A DNA stretch of 64,000 nucleotides from Moraxellaceae bacterium (GCA_020697295.1 JAJFBF010000006.1:20819-84818), one strand, 5' to 3'. Shown: positions 46,216 to 58,658, counted from the stretch's first letter. Numbers and translations: made by a program. Notes: generated by a model from the sequence alone, not told the origin.

Positions 46216-47010
46216 TCAGGCACCGGCTCCCGGCGTGTCTTGCGGTATCCGCCAGCCAATCGCCACGCCGTTGCGGTAGCGCAGGTCGACGGTGGCGATA
46301 TTGCCGGCATCCGGCTTCAGCTGGCGTTCGTACAGATAGGCGAATCGTTGCAGCTTGCCGAGCGTGTCGGCCTGGTCCACCACCAGCTGGATGCCGCTGT
46401 CCAGGCGCAGGAACCAGCTCATGCGATCGGTCAGCTGCAGCTCCACGATGCGCATGTCGAGCACGCGCAGGATGCTGTTCATGGCCCGGTACTGCTCCAT
46501 CACATACGTGCCCTTGTCGCCCGGACCGAAGAGGATGGGCAGATGCTCGGTATCCACCGCCTGCTGCGCCAGGTCGCCCGGCACGAACAGGTCGCCACGC
46601 GAACTGATCAGGCCGCCGGCGCCCCACAGCGCCACCGGCTGCTTTTCGCGCACCTGGACGCGCACACCGTCCGGCCAGCGCCGGCTCACCACCACCTCGT
46701 CGACCCAGGCCGCGCCCAGCGCCGCCTGGCGGATGGCCTCGAGATCGACCGTGAAATAATCGCCCCGTGCCACGGGCAGCACGCGCGCGGCGATCACCTG
46801 CCGGCTGGCATGGCGCAGCTCGCCCTCGACCTGCACCGCGCGGATCACGGCGCGCGCCTGCACCAGGCTGGCGACCTTGAACAGCACCACGACCAGCAGC
46901 ACCGCCGCGCCCGCAAAGAGCAGGCGCGACGCCAGGCCGGCAAGCTTGCCGACCGGCAGCTCCGGCACGGCGGTGACCTGGTCGACGGTACGGCGCGTGG
47001 CTTGCAGCAT
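46216..47010 (-). CDS. ftsQ: cell division protein FtsQ
   Basis: A 264-residue bitopic division protein. One membrane helix lies at about 25-45 (LLFAGAAVLLVVVLFKVASL), the POTRA domain starts at VIRAVQVEGELRHAS, and the beta domain contains DLRYRNGVAIGW near the C-terminus, the usual FtsQ end. It connects FtsB/FtsL and the PBP complex to the Z ring. Its ATG overlaps the ddlB stop as TGATG; the longer open frame is not used. Confidence 0.95.
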   Translation of the reverse strand: MLQATRRTVDQVTAVPELPVGKLAGLASRLLFAGAAVLLVVVLFKVASLVQARAVIRAVQVEGELRHASRQVIAARVLPVARGDYFTVDLEAIRQAALGAAWVDEVVVSRRWPDGVRVQVREKQPVALWGAGGLISSRGDLFVPGDLAQQAVDTEHLPILFGPGDKGTYVMEQYRAMNSILRVLDMRIVELQLTDRMSWFLRLDSGIQLVVDQADTLGKLQRFAYLYERQLKPDAGNIATVDLRYRNGVAIGWRIPQDTPGAGA

Positions 47011-47939
47011 CAGGCCTTCTCCCCCAGGGTCTGGGCCAGGATGGCAAGTACGAGATCGCTGAAGGACAGGCCCGCGGCCTTGGCCGCCATCGGCACCAGC
47101 GAGTGGTCGGTCATGCCCGGCACGGTGTTCACTTCCAGCAACCAGAAATTGCCATCCCCATCCATCATCGCGTCGACGCGACCCCAGCCGGTGGCGCCCA
47201 CGGCGGTGAAGGCCTCCAGCGCAATCGCCTGCAGTTCTTTTTCCTGCTCGGCCGAGAGGCCACAGGGGCAAAGATACTGGGTGTCGTTCGACTGATACTT
47301 GGCTTCAAAATCGTAGAAATTGCGGTCGGTCTTCATGCGGATGACGGGCAGCGCGCGCTCACCCAGGATCGACACGGTGTATTCGCTGCCGGTGACCCAG
47401 CGCTCGGCGATCACCTCGCTGTCATAGGCGGCCGCATTGGCATAGCCCTGCGCGAGCTCATCGGCCTTTTCCACCTTGCACATGCCGATGCTGGAGCCTT
47501 CATGCGAGGGCTTGATCATCAGCGGCAGGCCGAGGTCGGCGACGACCTTGCTGAAATCCATGCCGGCGCTCAGGCGCGCATACTTCGGCGTCGGCAGGCC
47601 GCAGCCGATCCACACCTGCTTGGTGCGGGCCTTGTCCATGCCGAGCGCAGAGGCCAGCACGCCGCTGCCGGTATAGGGAATCTGCATCCACTCGAGCAGG
47701 CCCTGCATGGTGCCATCCTCGCCGCCGCGGCCGTGCAGCACGATAAAGGCACGGTCGAACTGCGCCAGTTCGGTGACCGGGCGCTCGGCCGGATCGAAAG
47801 CCTGCGCATCCACGCCGGCGCCCTGAAGGGCTTCCAGGACAGCCTTGCCGCTGATCAGGGAAATCGGGCGCTCGGCCGCGGTGCCGCCCAGCAGGACGGC
47901 CACCTTGCCGAACTTCTTAACGTCCATTTGCGTCGTCAT
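47010..47939 (-). CDS. ddlB: D-alanine--D-alanine ligase
   Basis: A 309-residue ATP-grasp ligase. [19 protein letters not shown] is the N-terminal signature, [12 protein letters not shown] is the ATP-binding loop, and [10 protein letters not shown] and [14 protein letters not shown] hold the metal- and substrate-binding residues. It supplies D-Ala-D-Ala for MurF. It lies between murC and ftsQ without the murB found in enterics, as in Pseudomonas. Confidence 0.96.
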   Translation of the reverse strand: MTTQMDVKKFGKVAVLLGGTAAERPISLISGKAVLEALQGAGVDAQAFDPAERPVTELAQFDRAFIVLHGRGGEDGTMQGLLEWMQIPYTGSGVLASALGMDKARTKQVWIGCGLPTPKYARLSAGMDFSKVVADLGLPLMIKPSHEGSSIGMCKVEKADELAQGYANAAAYDSEVIAERWVTGSEYTVSILGERALPVIRMKTDRNFYDFEAKYQSNDTQYLCPCGLSAEQEKELQAIALEAFTAVGATGWGRVDAMMDGDGNFWLLEVNTVPGMTDHSLVPMAAKAAGLSFSDLVLAILAQTLGEKA

Positions 47940-47945
47940 GATTCG

Positions 47946-49387
<1,442 letters not shown>

Positions 49388-49391
<4 letters not shown>

Positions 49392-50467
49392 TTGCCACCT
49401 CTCAGGCAGGCCTGGACCACGCTTTCGGTGGCCTCGGGCTTGGCCAGTGCGCGCGCGACACTGGCCATCTTCAACAGTTGTTCGCGGTCGAGCAGTGGCT
49501 CGAGTTCCGCAGCGAGTGAATCGGCGCTCAGGTCCTGCTGACGGAACAGCAGGGCCGCGCCCGCCTCGCTCAGGAAGCGGCCGTTTGCCGTCTGGTGGTC
49601 GTCCACCGCGAAGGGATAGGGGATCAGCACCGAGGCGACGCCGGCGGCGGCAATCTCGGCCACGGTCAGCGCGCCGGAGCGGCACACCACGAGGTCGGCC
49701 CAGGCATACATGCCGGCCATGTCATCGATAAAGGGCAGCACTTCGGCGCTGACGCCCAGTGCGGCGTATTTGGCGGCCGCCTTTTCCGCATTCTTCCGGC
49801 CGGCCTGGTGCCGGATAACCAGCGCCTTGCGACCGACCAGGCGGGCGAGCGCCTCGGGCACCAGCTCGTTGAGCGCGACGGCGCCCTGGCTGCCGCCCAG
49901 CACCAGCACCCGCAACGGCCCGGTGTGCGTCTCGAAGCGCTCCGCCGGCGCCGGCAGCGCGGCAATCTCCGCGCGTACCGGGTTGCCGACGCAGCGCACT
50001 TTGGCGGACGGCGCGAAGGCGCCCGGGAAGGCCTCGAGAACCTGCGTCGCGAACAGGGCAAGCTGGCGATTGGTAAAACCGGCAATCGCATTCTGCTCAT
50101 GGATCAGCAGGGGCTTGCCCAGCAGGCGCGCGGCGACGCCACCGGGGCCGGTGACATAGCCTCCCAGCCCGATGACCACGTCGGCACGGACGGCCTGCAG
50201 CGTGCGCACGGCCTTGAGTACGGCCACGACTAGCTTGAACGGCGCCAGCAAGAGGCGCTTCAGGCCCTGCCCGCGCACACCGCTGACTTCAAGATAGGTG
50301 ATGGCAAACTGGCGCGCGGGCACGAGCTCGGCCTCGATGCCGGCGCGGGTGCCGAGCCAGTGGATACTGACGCCGCGCTCACGCAGCGCCTCGGCCACGG
50401 CCAGTGCCGGGAACACATGCCCGCCGGTACCGCCCGCCATCACGACCACGCTCTTGACCTCGCTCAT
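49388..50467 (-). CDS. murG: lipid II synthase (UDP-GlcNAc transferase) MurG
   Basis: A 359-residue GT28 enzyme that adds GlcNAc to lipid I at the inner face of the inner membrane. [18 protein letters not shown] is the N-terminal G-loop, [13 protein letters not shown] and [12 protein letters not shown] are further family motifs, and [15 protein letters not shown] is the donor-binding region. It starts in an ATGA overlap with ftsW and ends in one with murC. Confidence 0.97.
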
Positions 50468-51639
50468 GCCCGGCCTCCCTTCGCGGCCGGGAGGGCCTGC
50501 GTGTTCTCGGTGTCGATGCGCAGCAGCACGCCCAGCATGCCGAAAACCACCAGCAAGCTGGTGCCGCCATAGCTCACCAGGGGAAGCGTCAGGCCCTTGG
50601 TCGGGAACATGCCCATGTTGACGCCGATGTTCACCAGCGCCTGCACGCCCAGCATGATGGCCAGGCCATAGGCCAGGTAGGCGCCAAAGAAAGCCTCGCG
50701 CAATTCGGCGCGCTGGCCGATGCGCATCGCGGAGCCCACCAGTACGCAGAACAGCGTGATGAGCAGCAGCACGCCCACAAAACCGAATTCCTCGGCATAG
50801 ACGGCCAGCACGAAATCGGTGTGGGCCTCGGGCAGGTAAAACAGCTTCTGCACGCTCTGGCCCAGGCCGACACCCAACCATTCGCCCCGGCCAAAGGCGA
50901 TCAGGCTCTGGGTCAGCTGGTAGCCGGAGTCATAGGCATTGGCCCAGGGGTCGGTAAAGGACAGCACGCGCTGCAGGCGATAGGGCTCCAGCCACACCAG
51001 CAGGCCGCCGAGCACCAGCACGAGCGAGAGCAGCACGATATAGGGCCCGAGCGGCGTACCCGCGAGGAAAAGCATGCCCAGCACTGCCGCCATGGTGACC
51101 ATGCTGGCGCCGAAATCCGGCTCGGCGAGCAGCAGCAGGACGACAAGCACCACCACTGCCACCGGCTTCACGAAACCCAGCCAGTGCGTGCGCACTTCGT
51201 CCTGGCGCCGGACCAGATAGCTGCTCACGAACGCCACGACGGCGAATTTGGCAAACTCGGAGGGCTGCACCGTAAGCCCGCCCACCCCGATCCAGCGCAT
51301 GCTGCCGTTGATGCGGCGGCCAATCCCGGGAATCAGCACGGCAATCAGCAGCACAAAGGCAGCCGCCAGCAGCAGCCAGCTCAGGCGATGCCAGGTCGCC
51401 ACCGGCACATTCATCACCACCGCACCGGCAATCAGGCCCACGACCATATAGATGAGGTGACGGGAGAAGAAGTAGAAGGGACTGCCGAACTGGGCTTCGG
51501 CCACGCCCATGGAGGCGGACGCCACCATGACCAGCCCGATGCCGAACAGCGTGCCGGCCGAGACCAGCAGGAGAGTGCGCGGGGTCACGCCCTGCAGGAG
51601 GTCGGGAGCGGAATAGGCCGGCAGGCTGAGCGCTTTCAT
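50464..51639 (-). CDS. ftsW: peptidoglycan glycosyltransferase FtsW
   Basis: A 391-residue SEDS-family polymerase with ten membrane helices that works with FtsI at the septum. INGSMRWIGVGGLTVQPSEFAK is the family block near residue 115, here opening with NGSMRWI, and EPDFGASMV and GEWLGVGLGQSVQK follow. The end [13 protein letters not shown] is cytoplasmic. It overlaps murD and murG by ATGA. Confidence 0.96.
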   Translation of the reverse strand: MKALSLPAYSAPDLLQGVTPRTLLLVSAGTLFGIGLVMVASASMGVAEAQFGSPFYFFSRHLIYMVVGLIAGAVVMNVPVATWHRLSWLLLAAAFVLLIAVLIPGIGRRINGSMRWIGVGGLTVQPSEFAKFAVVAFVSSYLVRRQDEVRTHWLGFVKPVAVVVLVVLLLLAEPDFGASMVTMAAVLGMLFLAGTPLGPYIVLLSLVLVLGGLLVWLEPYRLQRVLSFTDPWANAYDSGYQLTQSLIAFGRGEWLGVGLGQSVQKLFYLPEAHTDFVLAVYAEEFGFVGVLLLITLFCVLVGSAMRIGQRAELREAFFGAYLAYGLAIMLGVQALVNIGVNMGMFPTKGLTLPLVSYGGTSLLVVFGMLGVLLRIDTENTQALPAAKGGRA

Positions 51640-53000
51640 TTCGCCTCCACCACGGCCCGGACCGTCGCCACGAACTGCTGGCCCCGGTCCTCGTAGTTCT
51701 TGAACATGTCGAAACTGGCGCAGGCCGGAGACAGCACCACGGCATCGCCACTGCCTGCCAGCGCACGCGCCTTCTCGACGGCGTCACGCAAGGTCGTCGC
51801 CGAGACCTTCGGCACGGCATCGGCGACGGCGGCGCCGATCTTCGGGCCGTCCTCGCCGATCAGCACCAGCGCCTTCGCATACTTCGCCAGCGGCGCGGAA
51901 AGGGGCGTGAAGTCCTGGCCCTTGCCGACACCGCCGGCAATCAGGATGAGCTTGCCGGTGACGGCATTGCCGAGGCCATTGATGGCGGCCAGCGTGGAGC
52001 CGACGTTGGTGCCCTTGGAATCGTTGTACCAGGCCACGCCGTCCTGCTCGGCAACGAGCTCGCAACGGTGCGGCAGGCCAGCGAACTCGCGCAGCGTCTG
52101 CAGCATGGTCGCCAGCGGCAGGTTCACGGCCTCACCCAGCGCCAGCGCCGCCAGGGCATTCGCCACGTTGTGATCGCCGCGAATCTTCATGGCCGACACC
52201 GGCAGAAGCTTCTCGCGCCCGCGTGCCAGCCATTTTTCGCCAGCCTCGATGAGCACGCCGAACTGGTTGAGGTCGGGCGCGTTAAGGCCAAAGCTCACGT
52301 TCGGGATGGCCTCGGCAATGAGGGGCCGCGTCAGCGCGTCGTCACGATTGACCACGAAGCGCCGGCAGTTGCGGAAGATGCGGTGCTTGGCAGCATGGTA
52401 GTCACGCATGGAATCGTAACGGTCCATGTGGTCTTCGCTGATATTGAGCACCACCGCCACCGCTGCCTGCAGCGCGTGGGTGGTCTCGAGCTGGAAGCTG
52501 GAAAGCTCGAGCACATAAAGCGCCTGCTCGCCCCGCTCGCGCAGCATGTCCAGCACTGGCAGGCCGAGATTGCCGCCGACGCCCACATCAATGCCCGCGT
52601 TCTGCGCCATGAGCCCGACCAGGGTGGTCACGGTGCTCTTGGCGTTGGAGCCGGTGATAGCCACGATGGGCGCACTTACTTCGCGGCAGAAAACGTCGAT
52701 GTCGCCGACGATGGGGATGCCGGCATTCAGGCGCGCCGACACGAGCGCCGGCTCCTTTACGGAAATGCCCGGACTGGCGACGATCTCGCGGGCCGACAGC
52801 AGCAGGTGTTCGTCCAGGCCGCCCAGGCTGACCTGCACCTCCGGGAACTCGGCGCGCAGCTCGGCCAGGCCCGGCGGATTCTCGCGCGTGTCATTGACCG
52901 CCACGGGATAGCCACGGGACTTCAAAAAGCGCACGCAGGAAAGGCCGGTCTTGCCCAGACCGACCACTACCCGCAAACCGTCGCGCTGTATCAGGCTCAT
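51636..53000 (-). CDS. murD: UDP-N-acetylmuramoyl-L-alanine--D-glutamate ligase
   Basis: A 454-residue Mur ligase. VVVGLGKTGLSCVRFLK is the N-terminal nucleotide fold and AITGSNAKSTVTTLVG the ATP loop, with the NAKST form usual for MurD. NDSKGTNVGST and LSPACASFDMFKNYEDRG are the C-terminal signatures. It starts 5 bases after mraY and ends in an ATGA overlap with ftsW. Confidence 0.97.
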   Translation of the reverse strand: MSLIQRDGLRVVVGLGKTGLSCVRFLKSRGYPVAVNDTRENPPGLAELRAEFPEVQVSLGGLDEHLLLSAREIVASPGISVKEPALVSARLNAGIPIVGDIDVFCREVSAPIVAITGSNAKSTVTTLVGLMAQNAGIDVGVGGNLGLPVLDMLRERGEQALYVLELSSFQLETTHALQAAVAVVLNISEDHMDRYDSMRDYHAAKHRIFRNCRRFVVNRDDALTRPLIAEAIPNVSFGLNAPDLNQFGVLIEAGEKWLARGREKLLPVSAMKIRGDHNVANALAALALGEAVNLPLATMLQTLREFAGLPHRCELVAEQDGVAWYNDSKGTNVGSTLAAINGLGNAVTGKLILIAGGVGKGQDFTPLSAPLAKYAKALVLIGEDGPKIGAAVADAVPKVSATTLRDAVEKARALAGSGDAVVLSPACASFDMFKNYEDRGQQFVATVRAVVEAK

Positions 53001-53005
53001 AGTCG

Positions 53006-54088
53006 TTACCGCAGCTTCAGCGAAGCAAGGCCCAGGAGCACGAGCATGAAGCTGATGATCCAGAAGCGGACCACCACCTTGGTCTCGGGCCAGCCCTTGA
53101 GCTCATAGTGATGATGAATGGGCGCCATCCGGAAGATGCGCCGCCCGGTGAGCTTGAAGGAGCCCACCTGCAGCATCACCGACACGGTCTCCATGACGAA
53201 CACGCCGCCCATAATGAAGAGCACGATTTCCTGGCGGACGATGACGGCGATCACGCCCAGCACGGCGCCCAGCGCCAGCGCGCCCACATCACCCATGAAC
53301 ACCTGGGCCGGATAGGCGTTGAACCACAGGAAGCCAAGGCCGGCGCCGATCATCGAGCCACAGATCACGATCAGCTCGCCGGAGCCCATCACATAGGGAA
53401 TATTCAGGTAGGTGGCGAATTTCACGTTGCCGGAGAGATAGGCAAAGATGCCAAGGGCGCCCGCTACCATCACTGTCGGCATGATGGCAAGGCCATCGAG
53501 CCCGTCGGTGAGGTTGACGGCATTGCTGGTGCCCACGATGACAAAGTAGGTGAGCACCATGTAGAAGATGCCGAGCGGGATCACCACGCTCTTGAAGAAG
53601 GGCACGATCAGGCTGGTTTCGACGGGTGTGCGCGCGTAGTAGTAGAGAAATACCGCGGCGCCAATACCGGCGACGGACTGCCAGAGATACTTCCAGCGCC
53701 CCGGGAGGCCGCGCGGATTTTTCTCGACGACCTTGCGGTAGTCATCCACCCAGCCGACCAGGCCGAACACGGCCATCACCGCCAGCACCACCCAGATATA
53801 GGCATTGCCCAGATTGGACCAGAGCAGCGTGCTGACCGCGATGGCGACCAGGATCAGCGCGCCGCCCATGGTCGGTGTACCGGTCTTGGCCAGGTGGCTC
53901 TGCGGACCATCGGTGCGGATAGCCTGGCCGAACTTCATCGCGCGCAGTTTCTCGATCATCCACGGCCCCCACCACAGCGAGAGCGCGAGCGCGGTCGCCA
54001 CGCTCAGGATGGCGCGGAGGGTGAGGTAATGGAACACCCCGAATCCCTTGTGGTACTGCGCGAGAAAATCCGCGAGCCAGAGCAGCAT
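53006..54088 (-). CDS. mraY: phospho-N-acetylmuramoyl-pentapeptide transferase
   Basis: A 360-residue ten-helix enzyme that makes lipid [14 protein letters not shown] is the first signature, [13 protein letters not shown] contains the conserved Asp pair, [11 protein letters not shown] holds the next Asp, and [15 protein letters not shown] is the His-rich loop. It starts 3 bases after murF. Confidence 0.97.
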   Translation of the reverse strand: MLLWLADFLAQYHKGFGVFHYLTLRAILSVATALALSLWWGPWMIEKLRAMKFGQAIRTDGPQSHLAKTGTPTMGGALILVAIAVSTLLWSNLGNAYIWVVLAVMAVFGLVGWVDDYRKVVEKNPRGLPGRWKYLWQSVAGIGAAVFLYYYARTPVETSLIVPFFKSVVIPLGIFYMVLTYFVIVGTSNAVNLTDGLDGLAIMPTVMVAGALGIFAYLSGNVKFATYLNIPYVMGSGELIVICGSMIGAGLGFLWFNAYPAQVFMGDVGALALGAVLGVIAVIVRQEIVLFIMGGVFVMETVSVMLQVGSFKLTGRRIFRMAPIHHHYELKGWPETKVVVRFWIISFMLVLLGLASLKLR

Positions 54089-54091
54089 CGA

Positions 54092-55456
54092 TCAGGACTC
54101 CTTCTTGTCCGGGTGGGCATTGGCCAGCAGGGCGTGAACCACATCTTCCATGTGCGCGCTGCGCGAACCCTTGACCAGCAGCGTCACCACGGTCTCGAGT
54201 TCCTTTTCAAGTTCGCCGATCAGCGCCTGCTGATCCGCATAGACACCCGCCTCCTCGCCAAAGCCGGCGGCGGTGAAATGGCTGTATTGCCCCACTGTGT
54301 AAAGCGCATCTATTTTTTTCATTCTTGCGTACTCCCCCACCTCGTGATGGCCGGACTCGGTTGCCTTGCCCAGTTCCCCCATGTCCCCCACCACCAGTAC
54401 GCGGCGGCCCGGCATCTCGGCCAGCACGTCGATCGCCGCCTTCATCGAGGAAGGATTGGCGTTGTAGCTGTCATCAATCAGACGGCAGCTTGGCAGCGGA
54501 ACATGAAGATTGAGGCGCCCGGGAGCCGGCCGGGTACGGGAGAGGCCGGCGGCAATGAGGTCGAGCGGGACATTGCAGGCATGCGCCAGCGTCGCCGCCG
54601 CGAGGGCATTGGAAATGTTGTGGCGGCCCAGCATCTGCAGCTCGATGGATGCGCTGCGGGCCCCGACATGCAGGTCGAAACCCGGGCAGCCGGAGTCCGC
54701 CTGGCGGATGTTGTCCACCCAGAGGTCGGCTTTTGTCCGCATGGAATAGTGCAGCTGCTGGCGGCCGGCGCAGAGGCCGATCCAGTAGGGGGCGAATTCG
54801 TCGTCCACGTTGATGCAGGCGATGCCGCCCTTGACCAGCCCGCCGTAGATCTCGCCCTTGGCGCGGGCGATGCCCTCGCGACTGCCAAAGCCCTCGAGGT
54901 GGGCGGTGCCGACATTGGTGATGACCACGGCCTGCGGCTCGACCAGCGCACTCGTATAGGCGATCTCGCCCACATGGTTGGCGCCCAGCTCGAACACGCC
55001 ATAGCGGTGCGAGGCATTGAGGCGGAACAGTGTCAGTGGCACGCCGATGTCGTTGTTCTTGTTGCCCAGGGTCGCCAGCGTCGGCCCCATCCCGGTGAAG
55101 ATGCTGGCCACGAACTCCTTGGTCGTGGTCTTGCCGGCGCTGCCGGTCATGGCCACGCTGGTGATATCGAACTGCTGGCGCCAGGCATGCGCGATGCGGC
55201 CCAGCGCCTCGTGGGTATCCTCGACCAGCACCTGCGGCACCGCGAGGCCGTCCTGCGCCTCGCTCACCACCACGGCGCTGGCGCCACGCGCGGCGGCATC
55301 GGCGGCAAAGCGGTTGCCGTTGAAGTGCGCACCCGAAAGAGCGATGAACAGTTCACCCCCGGCCAGGCTGCGGGTATCGGTGGAAAAGCTGGTGATGTCA
55401 CGGTCTTCGCCAACCAGACGGCCGTGCACCAGGAATGCGATATGGGAAAGTTTCAT
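54092..55456 (-). CDS. murF: UDP-N-acetylmuramoyl-tripeptide--D-alanyl-D-alanine ligase
   Basis: A 454-residue Mur ligase that adds D-Ala-D-Ala. AMTGSAGKTTTKEFVAS is the ATP loop and DDSYNANPSSMKAAID is the MurF signature. Start: ATG 55456 overlaps the murE stop as ATGA and has GGAGG five bases before it, which favours it over the in-frame start four codons up at 55468. Confidence 0.96.
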   Translation of the reverse strand: MKLSHIAFLVHGRLVGEDRDITSFSTDTRSLAGGELFIALSGAHFNGNRFAADAAARGASAVVVSEAQDGLAVPQVLVEDTHEALGRIAHAWRQQFDITSVAMTGSAGKTTTKEFVASIFTGMGPTLATLGNKNNDIGVPLTLFRLNASHRYGVFELGANHVGEIAYTSALVEPQAVVITNVGTAHLEGFGSREGIARAKGEIYGGLVKGGIACINVDDEFAPYWIGLCAGRQQLHYSMRTKADLWVDNIRQADSGCPGFDLHVGARSASIELQMLGRHNISNALAAATLAHACNVPLDLIAAGLSRTRPAPGRLNLHVPLPSCRLIDDSYNANPSSMKAAIDVLAEMPGRRVLVVGDMGELGKATESGHHEVGEYARMKKIDALYTVGQYSHFTAAGFGEEAGVYADQQALIGELEKELETVVTLLVKGSRSAHMEDVVHALLANAHPDKKES

Positions 55457-56919
55457 GCCGCCCTCCACTGCATGATGGCGGCGCGCACTTCCTCGACATC
55501 GCTGAAGGGATGGCGCACGCCGGCGACTTCCTGGTAGTCCTCGTGTCCCTTGCCCGCGACGAGGACGATATCGTCGCGACGGGCGCCGGCAATGGCGGCG
55601 CGAATCGCAAGCCGGCGATCCGGTTCGACCCGGGCAGCATCACCGGCGCCGACGCGGATGGCGTCGATGATGGCCTGCGGCGCCTCGGAACGCGGGTTGT
55701 CACTGGTAATCAGCACGCGGTCGGCCAGGCGCGCGGCAATGGTCCCCATTTCCGGACGCTTGCCGGCATCGCGATCGCCGCCGCAACCAAATACGCACAC
55801 CAGGCTTCCGGAGGCATGCTCACGCAGGCTGGACAGCACTTTTTCCAGCGCGTCGGGCGTGTGCGCATAATCGACGACAACCGTCGGGTGCTCGCCACTG
55901 AAGCATTCCATGCGCCCCGGCACCGGCTGCGCATGACGCAGTGCGGAAACAATATCCGCCAGCGGCAGGCCGAGCGCGAGCAGTCCGCCCATCACCGCCA
56001 GCAGGTTGCTGACATTGAAGCGGCCGAGCAGCGGCACCGTCAGCTCGCAATCGCCATCCGGCGTGCTGACGCGCAGCGCGAGCCCCGACAGTGTAGGCGT
56101 GATCGCCAGCGCGCGAATTTCGGCATCGCTGGCGGCGTGCTGGCTGTAGCGCAGCACACGGACGCTGCCATCCAAGGCGGCGGCATAGCGCGCGCCGGCG
56201 GGATCATCGGCATTGATCACGGCGGCGCGCAGGCCCGGCCAGCGGAACAGCAGTTCCTTGGCGGCAGCGTAGCTGTCCATGTCGCCGTGGTAATCGAGAT
56301 GGTCGCGCGTGAGATTGGTGAACAGCGCGACATCGATGGTCGTGCCGTTCAGGCGGCCCTGGACCAGGCCATGCGAGCTGGCTTCCAGGGCGACGCTGTC
56401 GGCGCCTTCGGCCACGAACTGCGCCAGCAAGGCCTGCAGGTGGCAGGCATCAAGCGTGGTATGGGTGGACTTTTCGAGAGCGCCATAGAGGCCGTTGCCC
56501 AGCGTTCCCAGCACCCCGGCCCGGCGCCCCAGCTGCGTGAGCGCCCCGGCGAGCAGGTTGGCGACGCTGGTCTTGCCATTGGTGCCGGTCACCGCCAGCA
56601 CGTCGAGCTTGTGCGAGGGCGCATCGAAAAAGCGCGCGGCAATTCCGCCCACCTCATCGGCCAGGCGTGGAATCACGATCACCGGCACGCCGTCGACCAC
56701 GGTGCTTTCCGGCCAGTCCGCGTCCTGGTCGGCGAAAACGGCGGCGGCGCCGGCGGCGACCACCGCGGGAATGAAGTCACGCGCATCCCGCGTCAGGCCA
56801 CGCCGCGCAATGAAGAGCATGCCGGCACGCACCGCTCGACTGTCGAGCACGACCGCGGAAACGGCAACTGCCGCATGCGCGGCAGGGACTTGGGGCCAGA
56901 GATCCTGCAAACGCTTCAT
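55453..56919 (-). CDS. murE: UDP-MurNAc-L-Ala-D-Glu:meso-diaminopimelate ligase
   Basis: A 488-residue Mur ligase. VTGTNGKTSVANLLAG is the ATP loop, and SDNPRSE near residue 405 is the DNPR motif specifying meso-diaminopimelate rather than lysine, so the peptidoglycan is the Gram-negative type. VDYAHTPDALEKVLSS precedes it. ATGA overlaps join it to ftsI and murF. Confidence 0.97.
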   Translation of the reverse strand: MKRLQDLWPQVPAAHAAVAVSAVVLDSRAVRAGMLFIARRGLTRDARDFIPAVVAAGAAAVFADQDADWPESTVVDGVPVIVIPRLADEVGGIAARFFDAPSHKLDVLAVTGTNGKTSVANLLAGALTQLGRRAGVLGTLGNGLYGALEKSTHTTLDACHLQALLAQFVAEGADSVALEASSHGLVQGRLNGTTIDVALFTNLTRDHLDYHGDMDSYAAAKELLFRWPGLRAAVINADDPAGARYAAALDGSVRVLRYSQHAASDAEIRALAITPTLSGLALRVSTPDGDCELTVPLLGRFNVSNLLAVMGGLLALGLPLADIVSALRHAQPVPGRMECFSGEHPTVVVDYAHTPDALEKVLSSLREHASGSLVCVFGCGGDRDAGKRPEMGTIAARLADRVLITSDNPRSEAPQAIIDAIRVGAGDAARVEPDRRLAIRAAIAGARRDDIVLVAGKGHEDYQEVAGVRHPFSDVEEVRAAIMQWRAA

Positions 56920-58658
56920 GCGCCCGCCCTCCCCGTCCGTGTCACCACGGGCAATCGGCCCTGCTGCGCCAGATGCTCGGCGCTACGGTCGGGTTCCACA
57001 TTCATCAGGCGCAAGGTCTCGGCCATGATGCGCGAGAACACCGGCGCCGACACGAGGCCACCATAATACTGGCCGTTGCTCGGCGAATCGATCACCACGG
57101 CCAGTACCACGCGCGGCTTGCTGGCAGGCGCCATGCCAACAAAGGTGGACATGTACTGGTCATCAGCATAGCCGCCGTTGCGGGCCTTGTGCGCGGTCCC
57201 GGTCTTGCCGGCGATGCGATAACCGGGTACGGCGGCCTTGATGGCGGTGCCATCGGTCGTCACCACCGACTCCATCATGGGAATCAGCTGCAGGGCGATC
57301 TTCTCGTCGAGCACGCGCTTGCCGGCCACCGGCCCATTGACGCGCAGGAAGCTCACCGGACGCTCGATGCCGCCGGCCGCCACCGTGGCATAGGCATGAG
57401 CAAGCTGCAGCGCGGTCACGGTCAGGCCGTAACCGTAGGACATGGTGGCCAGCTCCACCGGACGCCAGCGCTGCGGCGGCTGCAGGAGGCCGGCGCTCTC
57501 GCCGGGAAAGCCCGAGCCCGTGGGCTTGCCGAAGCCCATGCGGCCAAAGAAGCCCGGCAGGGCTTCGCGCGGCAGCGCCAGCGAAATCTGGGCCGAGGCC
57601 ACGTTGCTGGACTTGGTGATGAGGGTGCCCATGTCGATCACGCCGAAATTCTCGTGATCACGGATAAGCTTGTTGTAGACCTGCAAGGTGCCCGGATTGG
57701 TGTTGAACTGGCTGCGCGCCGTGTACTTCCCGCTTTCCAGCGCGGCCGCCACGGTGAAGGGCTTCATGGTCGAACCCGGCTCGAACATGTCCGTCACCGC
57801 GCGATTGCGCATCTGCTCGGGGCGCAGCTTGCCGCGGTTGTTCGGGTTATAGGAGGGCTGGTTGACCATCGCCAGCACTTCACCGGTCTCGACATCGAGC
57901 GCGACGGCGGTCCCGGCCTGTGCGCCGTTGCGCGAGATGGCTTCGGCCAGCTCACGGTAGGCGAGGTATTGCGTGCGCGCATCGAAACTCAGGTCGATGT
58001 CCCGCCCCGGGCGTGCCGCCCGCAGCAGCGCGACGTCCTTGAGCTTGGCGCCCTTGCGGTCGCGCAGCACGCGCCGTGCGCCGGGCACGCCGCGCAGCTG
58101 CTCATCCAGCTCCAGCTCGAGGCCTTCCTGACCCTGGTCGTCGAGGTTGGTGAAGCCCAGCAGATGCGCCGTCACTTCGCCTTCCGGATAGAAGCGCCGG
58201 TACTCGGTCTTGCCATAGACACCGGGGAACTCGCGCCCCAGCAGCGTTTCCGCCGCCACCGGCGACAGATGCCGCTTGAGGTAGAGAAACTCGCGCTGGC
58301 CGTTGCGCGCCAGGCGCTCGGAGAGCCAGCGTGTCTCGACGGAAAGTTCGCGCGCCAGTGCGGGCACATCGAGCTTGCCGGTGCGGGCTTCCTTCGGATT
58401 GATCCAGATCGAGACCACCGGCGTGCTTACCGCGAGCGGCAGGCCATTGCGGTCACGCAGCATGCCGCGATGGGCAACGATGGACTCCACGCGCTGCATG
58501 CGCATATTGCCCTGCTTGCGCAGGAACTCCTGGTCGACCACATGCAGATAACCGGCGCGCACCGCCATGCAGCCAAAGAGCGTGGCGATGAGGCCGCCCA
58601 CCAGGAAATGGCGGCCGGTGTACGGCAGCTTCGGCTGCACCGGCTTGCCCCGGCTCAT
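56916..58658 (-). CDS. ftsI: septal transpeptidase FtsI (PBP3)
   Basis: A 580-residue class B penicillin-binding protein. One membrane helix lies near residues 17-38. The transpeptidase motifs are complete: SxxK as STMK in FEPGSTMKPFTVAA, SxN as SSN in TKSSNVASAQ, and KTG in IAGKTGTAHK. It cross-links septal peptidoglycan with FtsW. ATGA overlaps join it to ftsL and murE. It would be the target of aztreonam-type beta-lactams. Confidence 0.97.
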   Translation of the reverse strand: MSRGKPVQPKLPYTGRHFLVGGLIATLFGCMAVRAGYLHVVDQEFLRKQGNMRMQRVESIVAHRGMLRDRNGLPLAVSTPVVSIWINPKEARTGKLDVPALARELSVETRWLSERLARNGQREFLYLKRHLSPVAAETLLGREFPGVYGKTEYRRFYPEGEVTAHLLGFTNLDDQGQEGLELELDEQLRGVPGARRVLRDRKGAKLKDVALLRAARPGRDIDLSFDARTQYLAYRELAEAISRNGAQAGTAVALDVETGEVLAMVNQPSYNPNNRGKLRPEQMRNRAVTDMFEPGSTMKPFTVAAALESGKYTARSQFNTNPGTLQVYNKLIRDHENFGVIDMGTLITKSSNVASAQISLALPREALPGFFGRMGFGKPTGSGFPGESAGLLQPPQRWRPVELATMSYGYGLTVTALQLAHAYATVAAGGIERPVSFLRVNGPVAGKRVLDEKIALQLIPMMESVVTTDGTAIKAAVPGYRIAGKTGTAHKARNGGYADDQYMSTFVGMAPASKPRVVLAVVIDSPSNGQYYGGLVSAPVFSRIMAETLRLMNVEPDRSAEHLAQQGRLPVVTRTGRAGA